Positions 10,302 to 20,614 of a stretch of DNA of 64,000 nt are shown piece after piece. Positions within the stretch are counted from its first letter, which is position 1. Each line of letters opens with the position of its first letter. The notes beneath the pieces were generated by a model. That model was not told where the DNA came from. It saw only the letters and a program-made list of their open reading frames with translations, and did not search any database. Origin of the DNA: Reticulascus tulasneorum (lineage: Eukaryota > Ascomycota > Sordariomycetes > Glomerellales > Reticulascaceae); NCBI GenBank assembly GCA_001557505.1, contig LSAX01000009.1, positions 2,232,001-2,296,000 on the forward strand, written 5' to 3'. The position numbers and the translations under genes are program-made.

Positions 10302-12423
10302 CTAAGCAGTCTTCTTCTTCTTCTTTGGGCGCTCTTCCTCTTCTTCATTGTCATCATCGCCTCCGTCCTCATTGACCTCGTTGTCCACGACGCTCTCGGC
10401 GTCACTGCCACTCTCGGAGCCGGAATCCTCGGGATTACTATCAAACTCCTCAGCGACATCACTATCGCTCTCAGCCCGAAAGTCGTCATCAACGCTCTCC
10501 TCATCCTCGTCGGCGGAGCCTCGATCGGCATTGCCGCCGACGACCTCCTCCTCCGAGTCCGCCAAGGCTTCCTCACGCAGCGCTGCGGCCAGCAGATTGG
10601 CATCCTCGTCGATCTCGTTCTTGACACGTAGGCCTTTGAGTCTGAAAAACTCTTCGAGTGCTTTTAGATCTTCGCGATTGATGTTGCTGAACTGTGATGA
10701 ACCTGCTCCATTCTTCATGTGAACTGTGATATCGAAGGTCGATAGCGCAGAGACGGCACCGCCAACACGAGAGAAAGTAACGGATGCTGTCTGCTCGTAG
10801 GCGATGTACGTAGCTGGCTTTGGAACAAACATGAATGCCTTCTCGAGACAGTAGAGGAACCCTTCGCTGGCCTTGATCGAGCATTTGATTCCCAATTGGG
10901 AGCGGTGGCTGAGACGGCATTAGCGATTAAATCAAAAGGCAGCTACTTGCACAAAAACTTACGTTTGGAAGTCCTTTGCCGGTGTTGAAATCTTCTTATT
11001 AGCAAGTCCTCTGAAAATGTACGTGATGACTTGGTGGAGTGGCTGCTCGTAGTGCGGCAGAAGTCTGTCCTTGTACTTTTCTTCTATTTGCTCCTCCGTA
11101 AGGTTGATGTCGATAGTCACCTCTTCGTCTTTCTTGAATTGCATGACAAGGAAGGGATATCTTGTCTGGCCTTGTCGCAAAGGAGGGTCAAGTCCGATGC
11201 AAAGAAGTACGTGGGTTTCATCGGGTTTGGGAAGCACCATGAACTTCTTGATAGCCTCGTACTGGATCTTGTAATCGTAAGTCTTACCGCGAAGACGGAA
11301 CGACGCATCGTACATGTCGATGTCGAATCGTCCTCTGCAACCAAGGTTAGTAGTGAGGCCAAGCCCTGGGGCGCATGGACGGGAACATACCTAGGGGTGA
11401 GATGCAGAACATCCAAGAATGTAGCGATCGTATCGCCAGCAGTCTCGCCAATCTCTGCTTTCTCGATGAGGGTATCATAGAATAAAGTGACGGCGTTCTT
11501 CTCCTCTTCACCGGCATCGCTGGCAGCATCATCGCCCTCGGCCTCCTTCCTGGTTGTTGTTCCCGGAATGTAGAATCTCATCTCCACGAGTTGATCCTTG
11601 CCAGCTCCCGCCTTTTTGCCCTTCCCCCGAGCGCCGCCCAAGTGGCCATTGGTGCCAGTGTCATTCTTATCCGCTGGCACGGAGAATTCAACTGCCACCT
11701 CATTACGACCTGCCAGATTCGTGTTCGATATTTCAGAGTAGGGAACCTCAAAAGCGGGACGGTTCTGTACGTTGAAGGAGAGCTCCGCCTTTCCAAACTC
11801 GGCCTTGCCCCAATTCCAACCTCGCAACGCATGCTCCTTGTTTTCTAGATTGGTGCTGTACCAGTTTTTGAAGATTTTATTCAGTCGCTCGTAATCCTGA
11901 AAAGAAAGAGTTAGTCGGGGAATTGCGCGGGAGACACGCAACCATCACTGATGATCTTGAAACAGGGCAGCTCACCTCTTGTACAAACCCATCAAGCTGG
12001 ATTATGCCAGAGTTCCTGTTAAGGATCTTGACCTCGTAACCTTTGGAGGCTCTGCTCCATTGCGCGCCACCAATGTTGCTGTGATCGAGGGTGAAGGTAT
12101 CACCGCCTCCCGCTGGTTTCCATCCAAATCCGTTCTCCGCAAATCTGCATTTGCCGTTCTCCTTGGACAAGTCCAGGTAGATATTGTCGAAGCTCTCGCT
12201 GATCGGTGCCATGGATGGTTAGCTTTCAGGCTGGCTGATAAAGTCGTTGGGGGAACGAAAATGGGATGCGATGAAGATTGTGAAGGATTAACAGAAATCT
12301 TCGTCCCAGATCTTGGGAGACGAGAGAAAAGCTGCTCCTAACTCAATGGGCAAACAGTCGCGAGATGCGCACCGGGTAGGCACAGGGCGTTTAAGAAAGT
12401 GGAGGTACTTACACTACCGCCAT
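10302..12423 (-). CDS. pob3: FACT complex subunit Pob3 (SSRP1-like)
   Basis: Five exons: 12423-12413, 12198-11976, 11896-11391, 11334-10963, 10908-10302; 572 residues. Pob3 pairs with Spt16 in the FACT histone chaperone, which loosens and rebuilds nucleosomes during transcription and replication. Family landmarks are the N-terminal ESFDNIYLDLSKE, GGAQWSRA, the central LTPRGRFDIDMYDASF (restored exactly across the exon 3/4 junction), SIKASEGFLYCLEKAFMF in the second PH-like domain, and a C-terminal Asp/Glu-rich tail ending in lysines. As usual in fungi there is no HMG box; Nhp6 supplies it in yeast. Exon 1 is only 11 nt. Its GTAAGT donor and the GCTAAC...CAG acceptor give MAVVESFDN, matching family N-termini better than the decoy ATG at 12212. 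It is transcribed divergently from the next gene. Confidence 0.95.
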
Positions 12424-12920
12424 GGTATGAGCCTGCGCAGATTCTCGGTTTCTAGTTGAGTGTATTTGGTAGCTGAACAAAATCCGTCCCGTTATAATGC
12501 TGTCGGGTCAAGTTCGTTGGGCCACTAACAGGGACGGGCTTCGAGATGCTGATGATGAAATTTTGGGAGAAAGTCTGTCGCGCAAGGCTGGGGTTTTGGT
12601 GAATTTGGACGCGACTTCCAGGCGTTAAGTGGTAAGTTAGATCTGCAATCTAACTAAATATGGCCTAGTCCCACTCAGGACTCCACATGAACTCTGGCGG
12701 AAGTACCTAGGTACCTTTACTTTGGCAAGTGACAGGCCACCTCCACATTCATCGAATGCTAAACTGTCAAAGACAACGCCACTCACTTCATCTCAGGTTC
12801 GTACGCAGTGTTCACTATTGTAGCCGGACGGAGACATGGGTCGCACCATCGAGGTTCACTGAACTATCCTCGTCTATCTGCTTCAAACCCGTCGTCGCGA
12901 AGGATACCAAAACGCTCACC
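12424..12920. promoter_or_regulatory. Divergent intergenic region, pob3 / unknown gene
   Basis: About 500 bases separate two divergent starts and probably act as a shared promoter. It contains GTACCTAGGTACCTT at 12703-12717, a palindrome-rich element that recurs in other intergenic regions here. An in-frame ATG of the right-hand gene lies at 12756. Confidence 0.45.
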
Positions 12921-14069
12921 ATGGCGGAGAATGAGCCTCCCAGCAACATATTCCGCCGCTTCAAGTATCACGTTGATACTCATGTTGCCACAGCGTTTCA
13001 AGGATTGATAGGACTCCCGTCCGTTGTATCAAGGAATTTCAATGGTCGATTGCCACCACCAGCTGAACCTAGCACTTTTAGGTCGAGCGGCGGTGACAGC
13101 AATGTAAACGATCAAGGACCAGAGCGAGAACTATCGGATGACTACTCAGAGAGTTTGAATGACCTCGTCAGCCATGTTTACTGGCTGAGCTTCGCAATGG
13201 ACTCGCCCTACTCCCCGCTCAATCTACGCCATATGCCACAGCCTGTCCCACTGGATCTGCCTGCGGATGCTGATCCCGGTCTCTTCTCATTCGAGGACGC
13301 CTTTGAGGATCTTATCACGGTCAGCAAAGGCCAGAACATGCAGGATATCAATTCGAAGTTCCGTATGAAAAGGGGACTCGCGAAAACATTCCCAGCGGGC
13401 GAGCCCCCGGTTGAATGGCTTCATCGACTTAGGAGGCGTGGTTTATTGGACGGCTGGGATCCCCGACCGATTGTGAACGGTGTACTAGCATCGCAGCGGT
13501 GGCCGCAACTTTCATACGAGCAGGGCTTACCACGATCATGGACCCATCAGTTCGGCAGCGTGTTTGAAGAGTATGACAGAATCTTCAGAGAGCTACATCA
13601 GGCTGCGGGGATTTCGTCAACCATTCCAGAGCACACTGAGGCCGAGCCGGAGACGACTGAGGAGTTGCTTCTCGGTATTCTCGGGCGGTCATTTTCTCAG
13701 GAGCAGGATTGGCCTCTCATTGGTATGCTGAGGCGGGCCATAGCGGATCAACCTGATGTTCTCAATACTCCTTCAAAGTCCCTGGCCAACGACATTTTCT
13801 CGACCAAGCCAGTGCCTGGTGCTAGAGTGGTAGAGAAATCTGCAGAAGAGGAAGATGAGAATGGGAACAAGATCATTACCAGGACAAAAATCACCTTCAA
13901 CGAGATGGGCGAAGAGGTCGGACGGGAAACCCAATATCAAGTGCTCTACAAGGTTGACAGACAAGTTCCATCGCGTAAGCCTACCGCTGCCGGCCGCATG
14001 GATGAGAGCACAACTACAGAGCAAGAAACTGGATCAGGGAATCAGAATCCAGGCTGGTTTTGGAAATGA
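12921..14069 (+). CDS. Conserved fungal protein of unknown function
   Basis: Single-exon frame of 382 residues from the ATG at 12921, which sits in a strong context (CACCATGG). I do not recognise a catalytic domain. Visible features are a basic/aromatic N-terminus (IFRRFKYHVDTHVATAF), an acidic Pro-rich middle, a segment with LHRLRRRGLLDGWDPRP, and a C-terminal part containing ITRTKITFNEMGEEVG before a Ser/Thr/Glu-rich tail ending GWFWK. No signal peptide or membrane helix is evident. The frame stays open upstream to another ATG at 12756, which would add a 55-residue Arg/Ser/His-rich extension resembling a mitochondrial presequence; that ATG has a weaker context. Confidence 0.7.
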   Translation: MAENEPPSNIFRRFKYHVDTHVATAFQGLIGLPSVVSRNFNGRLPPPAEPSTFRSSGGDSNVNDQGPERELSDDYSESLNDLVSHVYWLSFAMDSPYSPLNLRHMPQPVPLDLPADADPGLFSFEDAFEDLITVSKGQNMQDINSKFRMKRGLAKTFPAGEPPVEWLHRLRRRGLLDGWDPRPIVNGVLASQRWPQLSYEQGLPRSWTHQFGSVFEEYDRIFRELHQAAGISSTIPEHTEAEPETTEELLLGILGRSFSQEQDWPLIGMLRRAIADQPDVLNTPSKSLANDIFSTKPVPGARVVEKSAEEEDENGNKIITRTKITFNEMGEEVGRETQYQVLYKVDRQVPSRKPTAAGRMDESTTTEQETGSGNQNPGWFWK

Positions 14070-14512
14070 CATAAAAAGATATAGCGGAGAGAAGACCAAG
14101 ATTCAATAGCAAGGCTAAATGTATCCTCCATCCAAGAGCAAGCGCCGTTTGACGGGGGTTATAGACCCCTAGAGCGATTATGCTCGTACTCTCTCTCGCG
14201 ATTTTTCGCAGGGCTAGAGATGAGCATCCCTTAGCCGTGAGATTTAACGAGACGGTCACACTCCTAAAACTTTGCAGGAAATGGGGCACAAGAAGAGGCT
14301 AAGGTGTTACTCGTGGATTTATCATACAGGGAATCATGTATGACCGAGAGGCAGGATATTCTTGTCCAGTGCCGTAATACTATATAAAATGGGAAGAGGT
14401 TTCCAACCTTGACTCCAGTCTATCATAACGCCTACACATACCATGGGGGAGATATCCCAAGCAAGCCGCCCGTCTCTCACCCCGCCCTAATGCTCGAATG
14501 TTTATTAACCAG
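14070..14512. other. Convergent intergenic region
   Basis: The 3' regions of the unknown gene (+) and the NIPA-type gene (-) meet here. No further coding sequence is seen. Confidence 0.6.
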
Positions 14513-16637
14513 TCAAAGACCCTCCTCCATATCCGTGGCGCTGCCCTTCTTCTTCCGTTTGACCCGGAAGAACCCTCCAAGCGTGTCACTCAAACTTCGT
14601 GGCCGCCTGGCACGGTCTTTCGGTGAAGCCTCTCGGTCCTCCACCTCTTGGTCGCCAAAGTGTCTCCCGACATGCTCGTGGGATTGGGTCGCTTCTACTG
14701 GACGAGAAGTCTCTTCCTCGTCCTCATCCTCGTCGTCATCATCCGGCATGAATAGACTGGCCCGAATACTTGATCTCAGACCTCGCCTTGAAGATCTTCG
14801 CAGCAGCGGATTGTCTGCGTTTCTAAGCAACGTATCCTTCACTACTGCACTCACGGTCGAAGAGAGGGGCGAGGGAGATATTAATGTTCCTGTAAAATGA
14901 TGACTCTGCGGCCGTGACCACGACACAGAAGCACGGGGCGTCATTGGTCGATCTGTGGTGTGGATAGGCGTCGATGGACCTGACGGTAGCGAGGCGATGG
15001 TAGTCACTGAATCATCAGAGATCGTCCGTACACCTGGAGGTGGAAGCACATGTTCTGTCGAGTTATTCCAAGGGTTACTCAGTAAGGGTGCCGACTCTGA
15101 GTCAGGAGACGGCTTTGAACGTGTCAAAGTTGGGATTCGAAGAGAGGGAAGACCAGAATCATGGCTCATGCTGACTGTCTTGCTAAGGGGGTCGACAAAG
15201 CTGACCCGGGACGCTTGGGAGGATCGTCGAGATCTCGGTGCGATGGACGCACTTGAATGTCCAACTGGCTGTGTGGGGTCTTGCTCGGCGAGACCAATCG
15301 TCTCCTCAACGCCCTCGACGTCGGAAAGACCGTCTTCCTCATCCTTCGCTTCTCTACCACTAGTAATGAGGAATACGCCGAAAAAGGTCAGCAGGCAGCC
15401 TCCAATGAACTTAATCGCCTGTTCCGTAGTCGTCCGTTGGAAGTCCCGATACAAGACGGCGCTTCCAATAATAACGGATATCGTAAACATGACGAACTGA
15501 ATAGGAATCACCTGCGTCGAGTCAAATGCTTGCAGGGCTTTGTTTACGTATCGGACCTGCATCACCGCGGTTGCGAGGAGGATGAACAGGAGACCGTACG
15601 TTACGGGGGTGGCGAATGCCCCAAGCAGGGTCGAGGACAGCATTGAAGATATGCCTTTGGTAGCCAGGACAGTGTAGCCGCCTGCGATTTATGTTAGAAC
15701 AGACCATACACCCTGGAGCATGGGATGTGTAGAGCAGAGAGGGCGAAACCAACGTACCAAACAAGCCAACAAGACCGAGGTCTATCAAAATAGTACGGTT
15801 GCCGTACTTTGTGCTTGCCCACATGAGCAGTATTATCAGTGACATGGTCACGGCCAAGTACACCTCAAACTCTATGGTGGTGATGGCGTCCCACACATCA
15901 TGTGGATCGAGCTTGGTTTCTTCCTGCTTAGCGCTGAGAACAACCGTGACGGCACCGCCAACAGCGACCACAACCCCCCAGAAATCTCTTTTTCGGAATG
16001 TTTCGTTGAATAGTATAGGAGCAATGATGCAGTTTGAGATGAGCGCCACGACGCCGAGGGGAGAAACAATCGACGCGGGCGCAAAACCGTAGGCCAGGAA
16101 GTTTCCGAGTTCACCAATCGTGATCAGTATTTGGCCCATCCACCAGTACGGAGACTTGAGATATGTCGAGGCCACCTTTGCCTCCTGTCCGGACGACTCG
16201 GACGCCGTCGAGTCTTCGGAGCGAAACGACCGTATCAAAGGTGCGGATTCCGCAGCATCCCCGGCGTCGTCGCCATTCTCTTGCCCTAGCGCTCTCTGGT
16301 TTCCGTTTGCGCCGGCAGTGCCATAGCTTCCGCCTCCAGTCCCGTTATGTGCCTGCTGCTCAGCAGCTTTCGCGCGTTGGCTGACGAGCCTGATACGAGC
16401 GCGCTCTTGGTGGAGTCGAATATGCGCATAACGCTGGACGTTCAAAGCAAGTGCTATGAGCACGTTACCAACAATGGCAGTGATGATTCCGATGAGCGAG
16501 GACCAGTTCTGCAGCTCTTTGTCGGGGTCGTGTTCGGCCAGGTCGAGAACGGAGAATGCGGCATCGGATCCAAGGGAAGGCGCCTGGTGACCCATGGCAC
16601 CAGTGACGGCCAAAGACGGCGGTGCGAATGAATGCAT
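14513..16637 (-). CDS. NIPA-type (DUF803) magnesium transporter-like membrane protein
   Basis: Two exons, 16637-15758 and 15681-14513 (76-nt intron, GTACGT...CAG), giving 682 residues. The membrane core has about nine hydrophobic helices, among them SLIGIITAIVGNVLIALAL, SPLGVVALISNCIIAPIL, DFWGVVVAVGGAVTVVLSA, GAFATPVTYGLLFILLATAV and FIGGCLLTFFGVFLITSG. This is the NIPA/drug-metabolite-transporter fold. Between the first and second helices is a hydrophilic, Ala/Gly-rich insert of about 70 residues. After the last helix comes a cytosolic tail of over 250 residues, Ser/Pro-rich with an Asp/Glu run (DDDDEDEDEEE) and basic patches, probably regulatory. NIPA proteins move Mg2+ at plasma or endosomal membranes; the ion has not been shown for this one. 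It is divergent from the acyl-CoA ligase across about 1.2 kb. Confidence 0.88.
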
Positions 16638-17833
16638 GGCGAAGCACTACCTAAGTCCTCGAGGGCCAGGCTGGCGTGCCGGGTTGGTTGTCGAAAACGG
16701 CGCAACTGCAAAGAGCTTCCGGCACCCACGCAAGACACATGGACTGGATGACGAACAATTGTCGTATCATCTGGACGGCGATGATTCAGCTAGGCAATGC
16801 GAAAGGGCTTGTGGATCTGGTAATTAAAAGCGCAGGACTAGCCATGCGAAAATTGGGAATTTGACGGTATTGAAATTGGTTTCAGTTGGGTCCAGTTATT
16901 CGGACGTGATGAGGCCTTGACCTGGGCAAGAACAGTCGCTAGCCGGCGGAGACTGACGCGATGTGGCTGAGAAACCCGACGTAATAAATTACTTTGTACC
17001 CAAGTACTAAGGTAAGGTAAGGGCGGATGGGTGGGCCGGCGGGGTACCTATGTACTTGTGCCGTCATGTACCTGATGGTTGTGGCGCCGCTTCTTGCTTG
17101 CTCTTTTTCTCGCCATGTGGTGTTTCAAGGCGACCTTCTCCAAGTCTTGTTCAACACATGTCAAACCCCCCCCCCCCCAACTGAACCTGCCTGTTGAAGC
17201 TCGTCTTCTAATCGATATTTTAGATCTATAGCCTACCTAATCCGTGTATACAATGGATTATACATAGAAGACTCACATTATTGCTCTCCAGCCTCTCTCT
17301 CCACTGATGTCTAAGTCTAGTTCAGATTCCCATTCCAGCCCCATACGTACCTCCTTGGTCGAGGTACCAAAGCGGTACTGTTTAACCGGCATTCACCATG
17401 GCCGGCCGAAGACATTATAACTACCTGGTACTGCGAACACTGGTTTAAGCATTCATTGGTTCTGTCGCGATGTCTTTTATTATCATGAAATGTCATGAAT
17501 TCTGATGTATTTTGCGACTGCGAGTCCATCCCCTCTCAACAGGGACCGACTAAACTAGCCCGCCGTGCTAGCTGCAGTGTTACCCCAACCTTGAGGCGAC
17601 CTGACTGGGAAGGTTTCGTGTGGGGCAGAACCTGAGCTCGGTTGAGCGGCCTCTCAGTCTCAGCTCGGCCATGGCAACAAAGACTGTTCGAACCTGTCGA
17701 CATGGAAATTAGTCTGGCAATACCCTTGTCTTCATAATACCGTCCACGTCTCTTCTGGTACCATCAACATCAAGCGTAGACCGCATCTAGTGGTACCTAT
17801 AGTCTCATCCGCGCCCTGGACTTGTAAGCCGAG
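16638..17833. promoter_or_regulatory. Divergent intergenic region, NIPA gene / acyl-CoA ligase
   Basis: About 1.2 kb with no supported gene. It includes a 13-base C run at 17166-17178, TAAGGTAAGGTAAGGG near 17009, and further TACCTA-like elements near 17043. It must hold promoters for both flanking genes; no specific binding site can be assigned. Confidence 0.4.
17166..17178. repeat. Poly-C run (13 C)
   Basis: Thirteen C in the divergent intergenic region. Confidence 0.8.
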
Positions 17834-19791
17834 ATGTCCAACGCACCGTCCCGGCTCAGGAATATCCTCGGCCATTTTCTCCCTTCGTCATCGGGGGACA
17901 AGGCCGGCGATTTCACCCATGGCCATCACATTCACCAGCTCTCGCCGACATTCTTCCTGGAACGCGCTGCAGCCATTGAACCAGAGGCCGAAGCAATTTA
18001 TCATGTCACCGCCAATGGAAAGACCTTGCGCAGGTCTTACATGGAGTTCGCAGACCGAGCCCGCGGACTGGCGTATTATCTCATGAGCCGCGGCTTCAAG
18101 CGAGTCGGCATTTTGGCACCCAACACCCCAGCTTTTCTCGAGTCCATATATGGCATCGCGGCTGCTGGCGGGGTGAACGTTGCTGTGAACTATAGGCTGA
18201 AGCCCGATGATATTACCTACATTTTTGACTTTGCGGAAGTCGATTCCATCGTCGTTGATTTGGAATATGTCCACCTGCTGGATGGGTTCAAACAGAAGCA
18301 CCCAGATGTGCATTTCATCGTTGACACGGTATGAACAAGTAGAGAGTGATGGCCGAAGTCTACATGCTAATCCCTTCTAGGATACGGATGCCACCGCGGG
18401 GCAGCTGTGTGGTCCCTTCGACGACGCCGTGCTTGAGGGTTTGGATTACGACAGGAGTCATGGTAATAAAGGATGGGCTGGACTTCATGCACAATGTGCA
18501 AACGAAGATGCAATGATCTCGATCCCATTCACCTCGGGGACTACCTCTCGGCCGAAAGGTGTGGTTTACACGCACAGGGGAGCATACCTCGCTGCGCTGG
18601 CAAACATCGTAGAATCTGGGCTCAATTACCATTCGGGGCGATGCAAGTACCTATGGACCCTCCCTATGTAAGACTTGTGTTTCTCCACAACAAATGTAGA
18701 CGTGCTTGTTGACAAGATCATAGGTTCCATGCCATGGGTTGGACGTTCCCCTGGTCAATATGTGCAGTGAGGGGAACGAACGTTTGCTTGAGAAAGATTG
18801 ACTACCCTCTTATCTGGAAGCTGCTGAAGGAAGAAGGCATTACACATTTCAATGCTGCTCCAACTGTCAACACGCTGCTCTGTTCGGCAAAAGAAGCAGA
18901 AAAGCTGCCACAAAGTGTAAGAGTTACAGTAGCGGCTAGCCCTCCTAGCGGGCACCTGTTCGAGCAAATGGTAAGTCCCCTCTCCGCCAGCTGCTAGTCC
19001 CGTCATTGCCATGGAGCTGACTCTGCCATGCAGACAAACCTAAACCTTCACCCGGTTCACGTGTATGGGTTGACGGAAACGTACGGCCCCATCACGAAAG
19101 GCTACCACATGCCAGAGTGGGATTCTCTGCCTGCAAATGAGAAGTATGCCAAAATGGCTCGCCAGGGGCACGGGTTCATAACCAGTCTGCCCATTCGAAT
19201 CATAAAAACCGATCAACCTGAAGGCGTTCTCATCGATGTGGCTAAGGACGGGAAAGAAATCGGAGAAATCGTGTTCTTTGGAAACATCTGCGCCAAAGGG
19301 TACTACAAGGACCCAGAAGCCACGAAGAAGCTCTTTGCTGGAGGTGCTTTACACTCCGGTGATCTGGCTGTGTGGCATCCAGACGGGAGTGCCCAGATCC
19401 AGGACCGAGCAAAGGACATTATCATCTCAGGCAAGTTGGGTCAACCGGGTCGCAAACGGGCCTTGCTAACCATCACCCAGGCGGCGAAAACATCTCCTCG
19501 GTAGCATTGGAAAGCATGCTTGTTGAGCATCCGGATCTCTTAGAAGCCGCCGTCGTAGCCGTGCCAGATTCTCATTGGGGCGAGCGACCGAAGGCTTACG
19601 TGACTGTGAAAGAGGGCAAAACAATCTTGCCGGAGGACCTCATCACTTGGGCGAAACATCAGAGCAACATCAGCAAATTCATGGTGCCTCGGGAGGTTGA
19701 AGTTGTGGATGAGCTTCCGAAGACTAGTACCGGCAAACTGAAGAAAAACGTCCTTCGGGAGTGGGCGAAGCATGGACGGAAGGAGGAGTAA
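17834..19791 (+). CDS. AMP-forming acyl-CoA synthetase (acyl-activating enzyme family)
   Basis: Five exons: 17834-18328, 18381-18667, 18724-18970, 19034-19430, 19481-19791; 578 residues. It should adenylate a carboxylic acid with ATP and transfer the acyl group to CoA. Motifs in order: the P-loop-like FTSGTTSRPKGVVYTHRG (near residue 210; Ser replaces the usual Gly after TT), MFHAMGWTFPW, VYGLTETYGPIT, HSGDLAVWHPDG, DRAKDIIISGGENISS, and the C-terminal catalytic lysine in TSTGKLKKNVLREW. The WTFPW and GLTETYGP contexts resemble plant acyl-activating enzymes (AAE1-type, short-chain ligases). No PTS1 is seen at the C-terminus (RKEE), so a cytosolic place is more likely. The last intron is GC-AG. 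The substrate is not deducible. Confidence 0.92.
19431..19480 (+). other. GC-AG intron in the acyl-CoA synthetase gene
   Basis: The donor reads CAG|GCAAGT, a GC donor with otherwise perfect consensus. A GCTAAC branch point and a CCCAG acceptor follow in a 50-nt intron. Removing it restores SGGENISS, the near-invariant A8 motif of the family; using the GT four bases downstream would break the frame. Confidence 0.85.
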
Positions 19792-20272
19792 TAAGCCGTG
19801 GGGGCCCTGCGGCAAGGTTTCTTGAGTTATCACTCTACGAGGTTCCGATAGGGTCTCGGAAAGTAAGTACCGCATCGCATCATTTGCAGGATTGGGAGCA
19901 CGAGCTTTGGATAGAACATTTGTGCATCAGTAGGCACAGCCAGAGAGTCGTCATTGCCCACGTACACCCATCGACTGCTTGGCAAACTGATGACAACAAC
20001 CGGGCGGCCGGTCTTCTAGTGCCGTAAGCGAAACACTTGGAGGATTTTAAGCACGTGAAGGACAATGTAAGAAATTCAAGAGGAGTATCCTGGACATTTT
20101 ACCATATATTCACTACAATTATTTACATTAATCATTCCGTGCATAGCTACTTGAATATCCAGGTTAAATTTGATTCCGAACCGGGGGGGATGGAAAGAAG
20201 AAGACGACCGTCCTTTCTTATCACCAGCTGCCTACGTGCGAGGACACATGCCAGATGTCCTACCCAGTCTCA

Positions 20273-20289
20273 CCCCCCCCCCCCCCCCC
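20273..20289. repeat. Poly-C run (17 C)
   Basis: The longest homopolymer seen in the window, located 3' of the beta-glucosidase gene. Confidence 0.85.
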
Positions 20290-20553
20290 GGGGCCTTCCG
20301 AACAGCTCATGAAAGCATAAAGGTGGTAGCTGGGATATTTTGCCTATATGTTTCGTGATATTATCCTCGTTGCTCTCGCAGAGGCTAAGCTGGCAAATAG
20401 TATTCACACGGCCAATAAAGCCCGGGGAGGGCCCACATGTCGAAGTCGACAGCATGTCGGTCAGCATGTCGGTTGGAAACCCAAATTATACAACAAAGAA
20501 CGAGCAACTCTTTACATTTTAGTACTATGCACTGCTAGGTATACGTTAACGCT

Positions 20554-20566
20554 CCCCCCCCCCCCC
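20554..20566. repeat. Poly-C run (13 C)
   Basis: Thirteen C about 50 bases beyond the stop codon of the beta-glucosidase gene. Confidence 0.8.
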
Positions 20567-20614
20567 TTTCCCCCGCCCAATCTAAGACAAAAGACCCTCT
20601 ACCAAGCGTCCTTT

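Larger units (their letters stand above)
19792..20614. other. Convergent intergenic region with two long C runs
   Basis: Contains runs of 17 C (20273-20289) and 13 C (20554-20566). The long open frame on the + strand over the right half is an antisense shadow of the beta-glucosidase gene. No additional gene is supported. Confidence 0.6.
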
